NCBI GenBank assembly: GCA_003508835.1
Contig: PUFA01000057.1
Location: 4,724,501-4,788,500, forward strand
Direction of reading: 5' to 3'
Length of the DNA: 64,000 nucleotides
Source: Eonycteris spelaea
Taxonomy: Eukaryota; Chordata; Mammalia; Chiroptera; Pteropodidae
Part shown: positions 10,743 to 22,839 of the stretch, in pieces
How the letters are laid out: each line of letters begins with the position of its first letter
Position numbering within the stretch: the stretch's first letter is position 1
Made by a program: the position numbers and the translations under genes
The notes under the pieces: generated by a model
What the model was told of the DNA's origin: nothing
The model's database searches: none
What the model saw: the letters and a program-made list of their open reading frames with translations, nothing else

Positions 10743-10826
10743 AGGGATTGGAGCCAAAAGTCCTCTCTCCACCTCACAAGAAGAGCAAAGCAAAGAAGCC
10801 AGAATGCTCAAAAGACGCTAGCGAGG
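10743..10826 (+). CDS. MACROD2: MACROD2 probable cassette exon, lysine-rich (84 bp)
   Basis: An AG at 10741-10742 after a short pyrimidine stretch and a strong GTAAGT donor at 10827 bracket an open 84-bp segment. In the phase required by its neighbours it encodes 28 residues, beginning EGLEPKVLSPPHKK, continuing SKAKKPECSK and ending DASE. Length and phase (1-1) allow in-frame inclusion between the exons at 3833 and 43956. The peptide has a basic cluster (KKSKAKK) following a Ser-Pro-Pro, unlike the strongly acidic flanking tail, and resembles a monopartite nuclear-localisation signal. The human tail I remember runs from KEDS straight into DENGPEE without this insert, so I call it an alternative exon. 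Splice sites and frame are seen; use in transcripts and any localisation role are inferred. Confidence 0.75.
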
Positions 10827-10996
10827 GTAAGTTCTGTACCTCCTTCCTTTAAAAAATTATGCCAGGAAAAGAAATTTCTCTTTAATTTTTAAATTACATG
10901 TATGCTTTAATGTTCAGATATTTCTAAAGGTTCAAAAATCACAAAACAATTCTTTTTTTCCCCCTAATATGTTTACCCTCCCTTGAATGTGAGGAC

Positions 10997-11043
10997 AAAA
11001 ATAAATAAATAAATAAATAATAATAAATAAATAATAAATAATA
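10997..11043 (+). repeat. (AAAT)n microsatellite
   Basis: Runs of AAAT units with AAT interruptions. Confidence 0.95.
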
Positions 11044-11098
11044 CTCAAATTCAAGTTTAATTTGTTAAGGTAAAAATCAAATTTTAAAAATTATTTTC

Positions 11099-11230
11099 AG
11101 TCTATGGCCATGCCACCTGAACAAGCCTGATGTCTGATCTTAGAAGCTAAGCAGGGTTAAGCCTGGTTAGTTCTTAGATGGGAGACCATCTAGGAAGACC
11201 AGGCGCTGTAGGCATAAATAATAATAATAA
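11099..11230 (+). repeat. 5S rRNA-derived SINE (MEG-RS-like)
   Basis: A near-complete 5S rRNA copy starts GTCTATGGCCATGCCACC, keeps 'gaagctaagcagggtt' (A-box region) and 'gcctggttagttcttagat' (C-box region), and ends 'gctgtaggca' plus an AAT-rich tail. It is flanked by a perfect 16-bp duplication (11083-11098 and 11231-11246), so it arrived by L1-type retrotransposition. It lacks a tRNA part, unlike the element at 4735. SINEs of 5S origin are rare in mammals and are known to me from fruit bats. It is degenerate relative to functional 5S rRNA. Confidence 0.88.
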
Positions 11231-11246
11231 TTTAAAAATTATTTTC

Positions 11247-11740
11247 TCAGCGTGATGTATTTTCCATTTCTTCAAAGTGTCAAGTTGTGGGTAGTGCTTA
11301 CAAGTTAAGTGTTCTGAAGTCAGGTAAGGGTGAAGGCTGAGATCCAACTTGATGAGCAGTGCCATAGCTATTGGCTTATTGGGATCATTTCCCTCATGAA
11401 TACATTCTGAGTCTAAAATCAAACCTCAGCAATGGGTGCTGGAAATGTTTCCTGTCTTTAGTTTTCCATTCTCTAGAAGCCAATGTATCTTTGCATTTCT
11501 GCATTGAATGGTAGGTCCAATTGGGCTCAGTTGTTCTCTTTTATGACAAGAGTACCACTTACAAGATATTCAAATTTTTCTTTTAAAATGTAGATGAGGC
11601 GTCTCCCCCCCCCCAAGTAAACCTCCAACCTAAGAGTATGCCTAAACCTCTCAAAGGGGAATGCGTTTATGCTTTCCACTTTCTTTCTCAGAGCCCCACT
11701 TCATTCACTATGAAATGGAGAGTATGATAATACTGATGGT
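11247..11740. other. Intron, unassigned
   Basis: No repeat or exon recognised. A C(10) run lies near 11606. Confidence 0.5.
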
Positions 11741-12135
11741 GTCAGCTTGGGTCTTCCAGGAAGAAGATGCCAAGATGAAGTAGAAGTAAAAGGAATTTAC
11801 AGGGGGAAAGTATGTGGAGCATAAAGGGGAGAGGAGCAGGAGTAGGAGAGAGAAGAGAAGGAAGGAGGATTAGCTAGGAAGAGCCTCAGTCTGCACTGTA
11901 GTTCAAAAGTTTGGGGAGGTCCCATGTAAGCATTGGGCATTAGAGCATTTCTGTACTGGGCAGAAATGGCTGGGCTCTCAGATCCCTTGACCCCCCGCTC
12001 GCGTACTGGCTACAAGCAGTTTCGGGGAGAAAGTGTCCTTGGCATGAACATTGCTGCCGAGAATCCAAAAGTGTGGGTGCTGGAAGCTATCGGCTAACTT
12101 CATTCCCCATAACAAGTTCTCTCTTGAAGGGTGAT
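11740..12135. repeat. Possible old interspersed repeat, family not assigned
   Basis: The left end ('tcttccaggaagaagatgcc', then 'gaatttacagggggaaag') resembles the left ends of the segments at 33015 and 50230: a short 'cccagaag'-like start, then a 'ttta' site and a G/A-rich body. I read them as one old, perhaps LTR-type, family, but resemblance is weak. Confidence 0.35.
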
Positions 12136-12955
12136 TTGAGCAGCTCACCTCCACGGCTACACAGCATCTGTGTGAGTGTCAGGGTTCTAAATGATAAGTA
12201 ATGACACTGCCTTCACCTTCACTGGGTTCAGAACCATTTGAGAAGGCAAAGCTATACGGGAGTTTGAAATGGAAAACATTAGCTTTATTACTAATTAAAT
12301 CAGACCAGAGTATCTGGTTGCCCTGCTCCCAGACAGGCTTCCTAATGCTGGATTTCACTCCTGAATATGAAGGATAACCTCTGTTCCTTCAGGAACAAGT
12401 ACTGGTGTCATTGGTATCCTTGGTTGCCTGGTAGAGGCTGCCCTGGTGAGCTTATTTTATGGAGAAGAATAGGCCAGGACACATCTTCTTTAGGCAGACA
12501 TGTTGCCGTCGTTGCAGCCTTGATTGAAAGCGGTATTATTACTTTAGTAGATAGTTTGCTAAAGTATTGAACATCGAAACAAAAAGTCAAACAATTTCTA
12601 AATGTATTTACTTGCAATTTTTATACTGTGGACATTTGGATATAGAGGTTTATTCTCATTATTTTGATTGGAATTTTTGAACCACAGTATACTTGATTTG
12701 ACTCACTGCAACACTATGCCTATAATAAGGTTAGTAATTTCAGACCCCTCATTGAATGGTTAGCATCTGATGTAAATTATAATGCTATCTATGAACTAGC
12801 AAATTATAGGCAAAATTGTTTGAAAAAAGCCTGATTAGTTTCATCAGTTCCAAATTCCCAATAATTTAGGCGAGTTATTTTTTCTTAAAAAAAATAATTA
12901 CTGAAAGAATAACATAGAAAACTTAGTATCTTTAATAAAATATGCTTTTCTTACA
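12136..12955. other. Intron, unassigned
   Basis: Overlapping 67- and 69-codon frames lie on opposite strands at 12367-12617. No homology recognised. Confidence 0.5.
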
Positions 12956-12959
12956 CTCT

Positions 12960-13860
12960 TTCCTCCATTCTTTAGCAGTAAGTCTTGTAGAGGTTTCTTT
13001 AGTGAAAGTCTTTCAGGCTTTGTCTGAAAATATTATTTTGCTTTTCTTTTTTTGGCAGTTTTGCTAGGTGAGAATTTGAGGTTGGTAGTTATTTTCTTTC
13101 AATATTTTAAAGATATTTTCTCACAGTCTTATCAATTCTATATTTGTAAAGAAGTAATCCCTTAGCCTAATTATTGTTTCTTTTCAGGTTATCGGTCTTT
13201 TTTTTTTTTTTTTTTTTTTCTGGCTGCGTTGACAATCTATTCTTTATTTTTGGTGTTCCTGTATCACCAAATCTGCACCTTGGTGTAGATTTCTCTTTAT
13301 TCTCCTTAGGACTTACTTTGCTTCTTGGATATGTAAATGGATATCTTTTATTTGTTCTGAAAATTCTCACATATCACCTCACCAAATATTACTTCTTCAC
13401 TACCTCCCTTCTCTGTCCTTCATAACACTTAACCTACATTTTTTGTGTGTCCTTGTCTCTGACAATTTCTTGTTAATTTTTCAAGTCTATCATTCAATTT
13501 GCTAGTTTTCTATTCAGCTTTATTCTGATGTTTAACTCTTCTCTGGGTTTCTCATTTTAACTATTAGTTCTTTTTAAAATATACATGTCCATTTTTTATT
13601 TGACACATAAAATATCTTTTACAATAAACCTTATCTGAGATTTCAATATCCCCAATATATATGTAAGTCAAATCTGTGGTTTATTGTTTTTGTTTCTCCA
13701 GACTCACACTTATTGTTATTTCTTTGTATATTTTGTCTTTTTGTTGTTGTTGTCATGTTTCTTGTATTTTTATTTGTGGAAGTTTTTTTTAAAGTTGGGT
13801 TAGGAGCTCATTTATTTACATTTTGTTTTCTGAGGTACCTAAAGATACTACCAATTTAGA
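12960..13860 (-). repeat. Old L1 fragment, antisense
   Basis: The T-rich text follows antisense L1 5'-half order: 'ttttgctaggtgagaattt', 'gcaccttggtgtagatttct', 'acttcttcactacctccc' and 'ctagttttctattcagct'. It is heavily diverged and contains a T(21) run at about 13199-13219. Confidence 0.55.
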
Positions 13861-14156
13861 AATGCCTTAAACTACAAATTCGGCTCAGAATTTTTGTTGT
13901 TGTTGTTGTTGTTTTGCTTTGTTTTGTTTGCTACTGTCCTTAAACCTTATTAGTGTGTGTATAAGATCATGAAATCTCAATAAAGTCTTTTTTTCTTCCC
14001 TTTTTCCTCTCCAACCAATGATAAAACTGAGACAGGAACATTTTCCACTATATTTAGGACTAAAGAATTTGTTCCTCTGTGGTATCACATGTATGGTTCA
14101 TTGAACCCCAAGCTCTAGTGCTTGCTTCTGCTGCATATATAAAAACCCAAGCTCTA

Positions 14157-14325
14157 GCTAGTGGTTCTCAGAGGGTATTCTCATATTTGCATCACCAGTA
14201 TAACCTGGGAACTTGTTAGAAATACAAATTCTAGGGCCCCATCCCATACCTACTGCATCAGAATGTCTAAGTTGGGGCACAATAATCGGAACATGTTCAA
14301 GTTTGAAAATCACTATTCTAGAGTC
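14157..14325 (+). repeat. MER20 (hAT-Charlie MITE)
   Basis: Begins 'gctagtggttctcagag', carries 'cctgggaacttgttagaaat' and 'cctactgcatcagaatgtc', and ends 'agtttgaaaatcactatt', the terminal motif of the family. Confidence 0.8.
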
Positions 14326-14329
14326 TAGA

Positions 14330-17035
14330 CCATCTCAAATTGCCAAATGCCTAAATGCAAACAATAATTTTAGTGACTGTTTATAAATCTTAATTCAATC
14401 TCTTTCACCATTTCCTGCTTCTAAGAAGTTTCCTTACAGAAGCATCAGCTCAGCCATATTCAAGAATCAGATAAAGAGATAGAAATAAAGATAGGATACA
14501 TAAATGATTAGTAGATAGTACACACCTACAAATATACAAATATACATATGTATACTTATATAGGTATGTATAGACATACCTACATGTATAATACATAGTC
14601 TGGAATGATACTTATCAGATGACCTCAGGAATTATCTTTGAGAAGTAGGGAAGAGTCTGGGACAGATTGTGGAATTTTAATACACAACTTCTAGAATGTC
14701 TGTGTAATTGAAAAATATATATGGCAAGAATTATTTCCTATTTATAAAATAAAAATATTTTTATTAAAAAACTGAAGAGAATTTATACTTCTAAAATTCA
14801 ACAAGTTTAGAACAGTCATTTTCTTCATACATACATTTGCTTCAGTGGCTTTCAGTAATGAATGCTATTTTTCCATCATATTTTTAAAGAAAGCACTGGC
14901 ACTTTGACTCTTGCTCTACAATTGCCTCTGCATAGAATATTCAACAAGCCTACATGTGATGCTCATTTTTCAGGAAACTGAGTCCCTGCAATGCTAAATC
15001 AGGCAGCCCTAGACTGCACTTTAAAATATTAATGATCTCTTTTGTCAGATGAAATTACATGTGGAAACATTTTGAAAACTAGAACTCACTATACAAGTAT
15101 AAAGGATCTAGCATTGCTATTAGAAGTATTATTATTATTGTTTTTACTAAAATATGTTTTTCTGAATATATGAACCATTGGTAGAATTCACTCTGGATTT
15201 CCTGAGAGGCGGAATTTTCTCTCTGCCTTCTTATTTTCTCTGCATATTAAAGTATCACATGACATGCTGTTTTGTATGTAGCTGGACAGAAGGGACAGTC
15301 TGTCTTTTAGAACGCCATGAAGCAGTTCATGCATTATATTCATAAGCATGATCTTTAATTTAATTTTTGTGACAAGTGCAGTGAAGGGTAAAATCAGGCA
15401 GTCATAATTTTGACTTTGCCATCACTCAAAGAAGCTTAGCTTAGTGATTGACCAGCTTTTTTTTTTTAAGTTAGAATAAAGAAAAGCAACTTTCTCATGA
15501 AAAAAAAATATTTGTTTTATCCTATAGAACTTAAAATAGCAAGAAATTAAGCAAAATGTAAATTTCCATGATGAAAATTAGAATGCAGTAAAAGCCTATG
15601 TCACCACCTTGCTTTAATTATACTCTACATTCTACTTGATTCAGGGCCATTCTGAGCCACCCCCTGCTGCAAATTAGCAGAAGGACCTAACAGTCTATTT
15701 CATTTTTAGTTGTGCTTTCCACATTTACCCATTAGAGTTGTGGTTATGACTATGGAGTTCTATTTCAGAGTCAGCTTTAGGATTTTAAATGGAGCTTAGA
15801 GAATGTGAGTATTGAGGCATTTCTCATAGTGAGAACAGTCAAAACCTACCTAGCTAGAGAATCATTGGTCCTGTTTGACTCAGAGTGATCCCTGTTTATA
15901 GTTGTCCTTGGCATATTATTAGCAATGTTCCTTTTCATTCTTGAAGGTGTCCTGGTTTAGGATACAACATGTAGGAACACTCCTTCCTACCTATGGAGAA
16001 ACAGTTCAGCACGAATGTAGATAGAGCTCTCGATTGTTCAAGTTATGATTCCTACTTGGGCAGTTTTTCTAAGCTAAAATTCAGTTTTCTAATATTAAAT
16101 GGGGGGGGGGGCAATCTATCGTGTGGGACTGTGGGTAGATTTAAACAAGATGATATATGGAACTCACCTGCCACAGTCTCTGAACAGACGATCCAGTCAG
16201 TGTATTGTATTTGCAACAGGAAGAGCTCCTTCCCACCAAACTTACTTACTTTGCTTATCAATATTTGTAAATTCTTTTAATATGAACAACACGATTCTGC
16301 AAATAGAGATAAGATTTAAAATGCATTCACTAAATCTCATACCTCACTAGCTCTTTTCTCTTCTGTCTCCCCTAGGATCATTCAGCACACTCTGTCCTCT
16401 CCCCAACCATGTTAATTCCTATTCCAAATGGACTTTTTCCAGTCCATCTCCTTCTTCAAAATTCAAATCCTCTTTTTCTTCAAGTCAAGCTTCCCAAGGA
16501 ACTAGTGTACTCCCAATATTTACATAGCCTTTGCACTGAATCACTCCTCAACTTCTACTTCCTGCCTCTAGAACTTTATGAGAATACCAGGTTAGGTCAG
16601 GAACATGGGGGAGAAGGTGGACTTTGGTAATTGGTCTTCAGTTTTGACTTTGCCACTGAGACATTCATTATCCAGCCCCCATGGTCTCTTGAAGTCTGTT
16701 TATTCTCTGTTATTTCTATCAAATGCTAGACCAAGGATCTCTCTGCTGAGGCTGGCTCTTGTTTCTCCTGCCTATGGTCTTTTTCTCCTGAATGAGTTTG
16801 TTTTAAACTGTGGCTGATGGGACCTCATGGCAGGCCCAAAGCCCATTCAGGGAATTGGCAAGGTCAAAATAAATTTCACAGGGAGCTGTGATCTCAGATA
16901 TCTTCATGTGTATGCAATACATTGCAAATGGTGTCCACTAGAGTTATACAAAATAGTGGTACCACAGAGATACCCCACAGCACCCTTCCCTCCTCCAACT
17001 ATATTAGCTTAACTAAATATGTAGCTTCTCTACGT
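14330..17035. other. Intron, largely unassigned
   Basis: A+T-rich. It has a TATACA/TACATA-rich patch at 14510-14600, a G(11) run at 16101-16111 and a possible L2 3' part around 16370-16600. Overlapping short open frames at 15993-16350 cross the G-run and have no coding character. Confidence 0.5.
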
Positions 17036-17039
17036 ATTT

Positions 17040-17220
17040 ATTCCACATGCTTTTGTAAATATCTACTATTTGACAATACAGGCACTGTTCTAGGCACTGA
17101 GGAAACAAACACAAACCCTTCTTTCTTGGGGCTTATATTCTAGGGTATGTGTAAGGGTGGCAGTTGATGAATTTTAAAAATTAAATGAAATATATGGTAA
17201 GTCAAATAGTGGCACATGAA
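17040..17220 (-). repeat. L2 LINE, antisense, first part of an interrupted copy
   Basis: Has 'caggcactgttctaggcact' and 'cttggggcttatattctagg', the antisense L2 3' end. The same L2 seems to resume at about 17690 and 18161 after later insertions. Confidence 0.65.
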
Positions 17221-17221
17221 G

Positions 17222-17350
17222 TATTACTTATCTATTGTTGCCTGAAAATTTATCCCTAAACTTAACAGCTTAAAACAACAATGGTATTTATTATCTTAGA
17301 CTTTCTGTAGGTCAGAAATTTGAGAGTGTTTTACCTTGATGGTTCTGGGT
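17222..17350 (-). repeat. MLT1 LTR 3' end, antisense fragment
   Basis: Antisense MLT1 end: 'ttatctattgttgcctgaaa', 'acagcttaaaacaacaatgg' and 'actttctgtaggtcagaaat'. It abuts a sense-oriented MLT1 segment. Confidence 0.6.
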
Positions 17351-17354
17351 CAGA

Positions 17355-17690
17355 ATATCCCATGACAGAGCATGACATTCTAGGCCACAAAAGTCTAGGT
17401 CATAAAAGAGAGTGGCTTCTGCCTGGCTGTCTCTCAGATCACTCACTCAGGAGTAAGGCAGCTGCCATGTCTTAAGGACACTCCAGCAGCACCGTGGAGA
17501 GGTCAACCTGGCAAGGAACTGAGGCCTCCTGCCAACAGCAAGCACCAATCTACAAGTCATATGAGAGAGCTATTCTGGCTAAAATTAGATCCACCAGCCC
17601 CAGGCAAGCCTGCAGATGACTATAGAGATGACTGACATCTTGACAGCAACTTCATGAGAGACCCCAAGCCAAGTGCCAGGCAAAAAAATC
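17355..17690 (+). repeat. MLT1 LTR 5'-middle part, sense fragment
   Basis: Sense MLT1 text: 'ggcagctgccatgtcttaag', 'gaactgaggcctcctgccaa', 'ccaccagccccaggcaagcc' and 'cttcatgagagaccccaagc'. Opposite in direction to the fragment immediately on its left. Confidence 0.65.
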
Positions 17691-18000
17691 AAGCTAGAAA
17701 GAAGAGATGGGGGATGCTCATTTGTGTTTAAGTTGGTGATAGGTGGGGGAGACTTAGGAGAGAGGTAGGTTAAGGTTTCAAATATACTGGACTTCACTAA
17801 CTATTAAGCTGAATTTGAGAAAAAAAACTGAAGAACATAAAAAAGTAAACTGAGTAGCTACCTGGGGAAAAAAGCATTCCAGTAAAGGAAGTAGCAGGCA
17901 CCAAAGCCCTAGTGAGAGAGAGGTCTGACTTATTATAAGCAAAGCAAGCAAGTCAGTTCAAGTAACTGGAGAGATCATTGGGGTTGGTCCCATTAGACAG
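17690..18000 (-). repeat. L2 LINE, antisense, second part
   Basis: Diverged antisense L2 ('aagcattccagtaaaggaag', 'ggcaccaaagccctagtgag'), continuing the copy interrupted by MLT1. Confidence 0.5.
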
Positions 18001-18160
18001 GTGAGTCTCATAATTGAGAGTGTGTCAAAATCACCAGGGGCCTGTTAACCCAGTCTCTGATTCAGGAGGTCTGGGATGCCTGAGAATTTACATTTCTAAT
18101 AATTCCCCAATGCTGCTGGTGCCCTGGGATGAGGACTCTATTTAGATAATCATTGTCCAG
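18001..18160 (+). repeat. MER5A (hAT-Charlie MITE)
   Basis: Contains 'tcaaaatcaccaggggcctg', 'tctctgattcaggaggtctg', 'cctgagaatttacatttcta' and 'caatgctgctggtgccctgg'. Inserted within the L2 copy. Confidence 0.75.
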
Positions 18161-18500
18161 GGAACTGTAAGCCACATAAAGAAAAAGACAAAGAACTTTG
18201 TCTTTTTCCTTAGGTGAAGTGAGAATATAACATTTTAAGCTTAAGCAGAGAAGGGACATGATCTGACTTGCATTTTAAAATGAACTTTTGGTTGTTGTGT
18301 TGAGAACTGATTGTAGGGGGCTAAGGAGAGAGTCTACTGGAGCAAAAATACCGGTGGCTTGTCCCAAGCAGCAGCGAAGGGAAGGAGGGATGATTAGCCT
18401 GATTCTAGACAGATTTTAAAGGTAAAGCCAACAGAGTTTACTGACATTGGATATGACAGCTGAGAGAAAGAGAAGAATCAAGTATGAGTCTTTTTCCCTT
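18161..18500 (-). repeat. L2 LINE, antisense, third part
   Basis: Has 'gggacatgatctgacttgca', 'gagaactgattgtagggggc' and 'gatgattagcctgattctag', the antisense L2 reverse-transcriptase region. Confidence 0.65.
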
Positions 18501-18504
18501 TTAT

Positions 18505-18970
18505 ACAACTATTGAACCTAGCTTACACTAATTCAAACGTTCTGGGAAAAATATTCTTTCTATTCTATCCCCCCTTGTGGCTGTCCAGGTACTTCTTGCT
18601 TGCTCCACCCTAGGAAGGCTATATTAGCCAATCTTGAGACTAAATTTCCAATTAAGCAAAAGCAAAACATTCAGGCATAAAAAAAATTCTCATAAATAAC
18701 AAAAGAAAGAAAACACAGAGCATTAACAAAAAAGATAACTCACAGAAAGCTTATTTTAGATGACTTAGATAGTATGGAATCCAAAATGTTCTCCTACCCA
18801 CAAGAGGCGTTATTATTATTATTTGTTTATTTTCAGTCAGCAACTTCCCAGTTAATGGATGATCATGAATTGTCACTTATGATTGTGAAGCTCAGGAGGG
18901 AAGAAGAAAAAGCAGGAAGGAGGGAAAGAAGGAAAGTAGAAAGGGAAAGAAGGAAGAAGAAATGAATGGG
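18505..18970. other. Intron, unassigned
   Basis: Ends in a G/A-rich stretch (about 18890-18965) that gives a spurious Arg/Glu/Lys-rich open frame. Confidence 0.5.
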
Positions 18971-18974
18971 AAAA

Positions 18975-19110
18975 AGTTGTAAGCTAGTGGAAAAAGCCCT
19001 GAACTAGGAACCAGTACACCTGGATTCTATTTTTATCTCTTAGGCAATAATCAAATCCTGCATCTAATAATCTTGAGGTCCTCTCTGGATATCAAATTCT
19101 GTAATTCTAC
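18975..19110 (+). repeat. MIR-like fragment
   Basis: Diverged 'aagctagtggaaaaagccct', 'gaaccagtacacctggattc' order of a MIR head. Confidence 0.45.
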
Positions 19111-19234
19111 ATAACCATCAAATTCATGAACATTGATTCTTTATGAGCTCCATCCTTCCTAACCAGTAAATATTTCCATCCTTAACTCAAAAAAAGCACT
19201 GAATCATAAAATTTTTAAAAAAGGGGATTTTTAG

Positions 19235-19340
19235 GCCTCTGAGAGTATCTAGGGCAACCTTCTCATTTCACAGATGGGGAAACTTTTTTAAAAAGTCCTC
19301 CAAATTTACCTAGAGAACTCACATGAAAGGTGATCCTAAG
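19235..19340 (-). repeat. MIR fragment, antisense
   Basis: 'ttctcatttcacagatgggg' followed by 'aaactt' is the inverted MIR core. Strongly shortened. Confidence 0.5.
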
Positions 19341-19344
19341 TTAG

Positions 19345-20325
19345 CTCCTAAAAATAATAAAAGAAAAAAACAGTTGATCAGGGCATGTATAGTGGGTCTT
19401 TTAATAATTTTTAAAGTATCTTTCTTTAAATCTTATAGGTGTCTGTGAGTAATTCAAGCTATATGTGTTTAACCATTTGTTTTGATTTCCAAAACGGAGG
19501 ATAAAGAATGCATCACTCACATGCATTTGTCTTTGTTTTATTGAAAACTTGATCCCTGGGTATATAGAGCTAAAACATTTTTTTTCCAATGTTGACACCA
19601 TGCCAGTAGGACATTTGAGAGCTTATAATATTAAATACGAATTTTTAGCAGAGAAAGGTTTTGTTTTGTTTTTTCCTTACAGAGAAGTATTGCTATTTGA
19701 ACAGTACTGGATTTTCACATCACGATTTTGCCATTATATTTCAAAATTTCAATTTTCTAGTGTAACAAAGTTGTGCTTTCCTATTATACCAGAGAGAGCC
19801 TTAAAACGGTCCACCTACACTGGAATTACCTGGACGCATGCCACACTTTCCTAATGCCTTGCTCAAGCATGCCTGTTTTCACCTAACTCCTGTCACTCTG
19901 GAGCCATCAGAGGCGGTCTCAGGAAATGACTTTACCTCCAGGGATTGCCCTGCTTGAGGAATGATACACAGAAAACCGGAGTACTCTATTCTCCTTGGAC
20001 AAAAACGCTAGCAGATCCACTTGAATCATTTCTCAATTCTCTACCCTGAGAATTCCCCACTGTTCCCTAACAGTCTTTGCTGCTGGCAGGAAGAAAGTAG
20101 GCATAAAGTTTGGGAGGAAAGAGTCAGAGGGATGAGGAGGCTGGCTCTAGAATGTGGAGCAAAAGTGGGGCAGTTTTGCTGAGTGCTGGGTGAATGGTTG
20201 CAAACTGCTACTCTCTGGAGGACTTCTTACTCTCTCAGTTTAAAGCTGCCACATATGGTGAATGCCAAAAATGTAATTCTTGTCCCTAGTCCTAGCTCTC
20301 AAACAACTCAGAAAGCTGCATATTA
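19345..20325. other. Intron, unassigned
   Basis: A 101-codon open frame at 19549-19854 has no recognisable domain and no splice-site support. No repeat recognised. Confidence 0.5.
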
Positions 20326-20329
20326 ACTA

Positions 20330-21420
20330 GATGCAGTGCATCTTTGGAGCGCCATTTTTTTAATGTACTTTTAAAAAATTTTAAACAATCTTAAACTTAC
20401 AGCAAATTTGCAAGTACAATGAAAAGAACTGTTTTCTTCCAGAACAATTGGAGAGCAGGTTGCAGATTTAGTGTCCCTTGCCCCAAATATTTCACTGTGC
20501 ATTTTCTACAAACATGGCCAGTCCTCCTACACGAGCACAGAAGAAAAAAAAAAAAAAGATCAAAATCAGAAAATAAATATTGATACATTACTACCATCTA
20601 ATTTTCAGACCTCATTTGTTTTCCCAATAATATCCTTTATAATAAAAAGATCCAGTTCAAAATCACTGGTTTATTTTGTTGTCATGACTCTACTCCCCAG
20701 TTTGGAAGAGATCCTCAGGATTCATTTGACTTTATTGACCTTGAGACTTTGAGGATTACATGCCAGTTATATTGTAAAATGTTTCAAATTTGGATTTGTC
20801 TAATGATTTTTCATGACTGAATTCAAGTTAGGCATCTTTATAGAACTGTCTCAGAGGTGATATTGTATTCTCATGACATGCTATGAAGTACCCATAATTT
20901 CAATTCAACTCATTACTGATAATGTTCACTTTGATTATTTCATTAAAGTGGTGTGTGAAAGGCTCCTCAACTGTGCAGTTAGTTACTCTTTTTGTCATTT
21001 GTAGTTAATTCGTATTTTGCGGGAGGTACGTTAAACTATGCAAACATTCCATTCTTCATCAATCTTTCAATGTATTCATTTATTTGCTTATTTATATCAT
21101 CATGAACTCATGGTGTTTTTATTCTACTTAATGGATTATAATTGACTACTATCAAGTATTTCTTCAAGGTGGTTTCTGTGTCCATTCGACATGCCCTATC
21201 ATTTTTTGAGCACTTCCTTGCTTTCTAGCTAACTAGAAAGTTCATTTTATACTTTCTCTGCATAAGCCCTGACATGAGCCATTTCTCAAGACCCTTTGGT
21301 TCCTTATAGTAGAGAATAGTATTTAGAAACCAGATTTGGGTGCTAGATGGTGGATCACAATTTGAGAAGCATTATCTAAAATAGAATGACTGGACTATTT
21401 GGATGGCTGAATGTGAGGAC
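20330..21420. repeat. Old L1-derived sequence
   Basis: The text 'cttacagcaaatttgcaagt', 'ggagagcaggttgcagattt', 'tcccaataatatcctttata' and 'aagtggtgtgtgaaaggctc' follows a common old mammalian L1 end region. Orientation was not settled by eye. An A(14) run sits at about 20544. Confidence 0.5.
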
Positions 21421-21424
21421 ACAG

Positions 21425-22806
21425 ATGGCTAGATCAAACCTTCTCGATGGCTTCCAATCATTGCCAGAATGGTCTTCCTACAGGCTTTCCATTACAACCA
21501 CAGCCAAAAAATTTAATTGCCCAATTTTGGTTAAACCTTTCAGTGTACAGTCCATTGTGGAATAGGCTTATATTGGTGTAGCCATTTAAAAAAAACACAC
21601 AAACCAATATCCATTATACATATAAACATGCATACATACATTTGTAACTTAATTGTTAAAACCTTATGGAATGAGAAAAACCTAGAGACTACTAACAGAA
21701 AGCAAGCAGAACAGGAAGATGTGAGTATAGAAGTCTGAATATCTATTTTCTATAATCATGGGGCTTAAAATTCAGGAGTGGAGAGATCAAAAGTGGGTGC
21801 AGTTGTGGGAATAAAACTCTGAATTCCATTCTATGCTAATTGATCATAGCCAGTCTCTCCTTCTGACAGATGAAGGATTCAATCTGTGTGATCTTGCTAG
21901 TATTTTCCGAAGCCCTTGGGTCTGTGATGGGTTGAAGTTCAATTACATTATCATATACTATTTCTGTTTATTTTTGTTGTTGTTTTTTGTTTAAAATTAC
22001 TCTCCCCTCAAAATTTGCTGACTAAATTCTGTTGCTTTTGCTGAGCAGTCAGTCACACTCTGCTGTCTTTGCAGCTCTACTAAATCAAGTGTGAGCTTCA
22101 AGTCCTCTGTGGCATCAAGTATTATTTCAAGAGTTATTCTTCCTTTGTGTGTGAAAATTTTCATTTTGAATGTTTGCCATCAGAGAAGTAATAGGAAATG
22201 GGAATTGTACTGTAGCCAAGTCAAACTGGCACTGTTCTTTTTCCCTAAGAGACAGTTTTGATGGTAGATGAGGGCACAGGAGCACTAAATTCAAAGGATG
22301 GGGGATATAAAAGAAATGAGAAATAAACTAAAAGATAATCCCAGAATTGTCTATGATGTTCTCTTTGGAAAGTTATCTTCATGTGCAATGATACACTCAG
22401 TAGGCACTTTCTGATGATAATCACGACAGAGCTCTACATGGCCGGGACTGTGACATTGTGAGGACTACCTATGACATTGCACAAACCAGTCCATGGATAT
22501 TTTTAAATCAGTAATTTTTTAAACTCCCAGGGTGTTGCCAATGTACAACCAAGTGTGAAAATCATAAGCAATCCATCACGTAGTTTGCATAAGCCAAGGT
22601 TCTCAGATTTAAGGACAAAGAGCCAAATTAAACTGGTTAAGCAAACCTGTATCTGAGAAGTCCAGGCAATGCTGGATCAGAAACTCAAACAATTGCATTT
22701 GGACTGGCTCTTCTTCATCATCTCTATGTTCTCCCTCCCTCTGTGCTGGCTCTATTTCAGATATCCTTCTCTTGCTGGGGCAACAGTATCCTCGCATCAA
22801 CCCCAG

Positions 22807-22839
<33 letters not shown>

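Noticed and set aside
11099..11230. Functional 5S rRNA gene
   Set aside because: It has many substitutions against 5S rRNA, an AT-rich tail and a target-site duplication, so it is a SINE copy.
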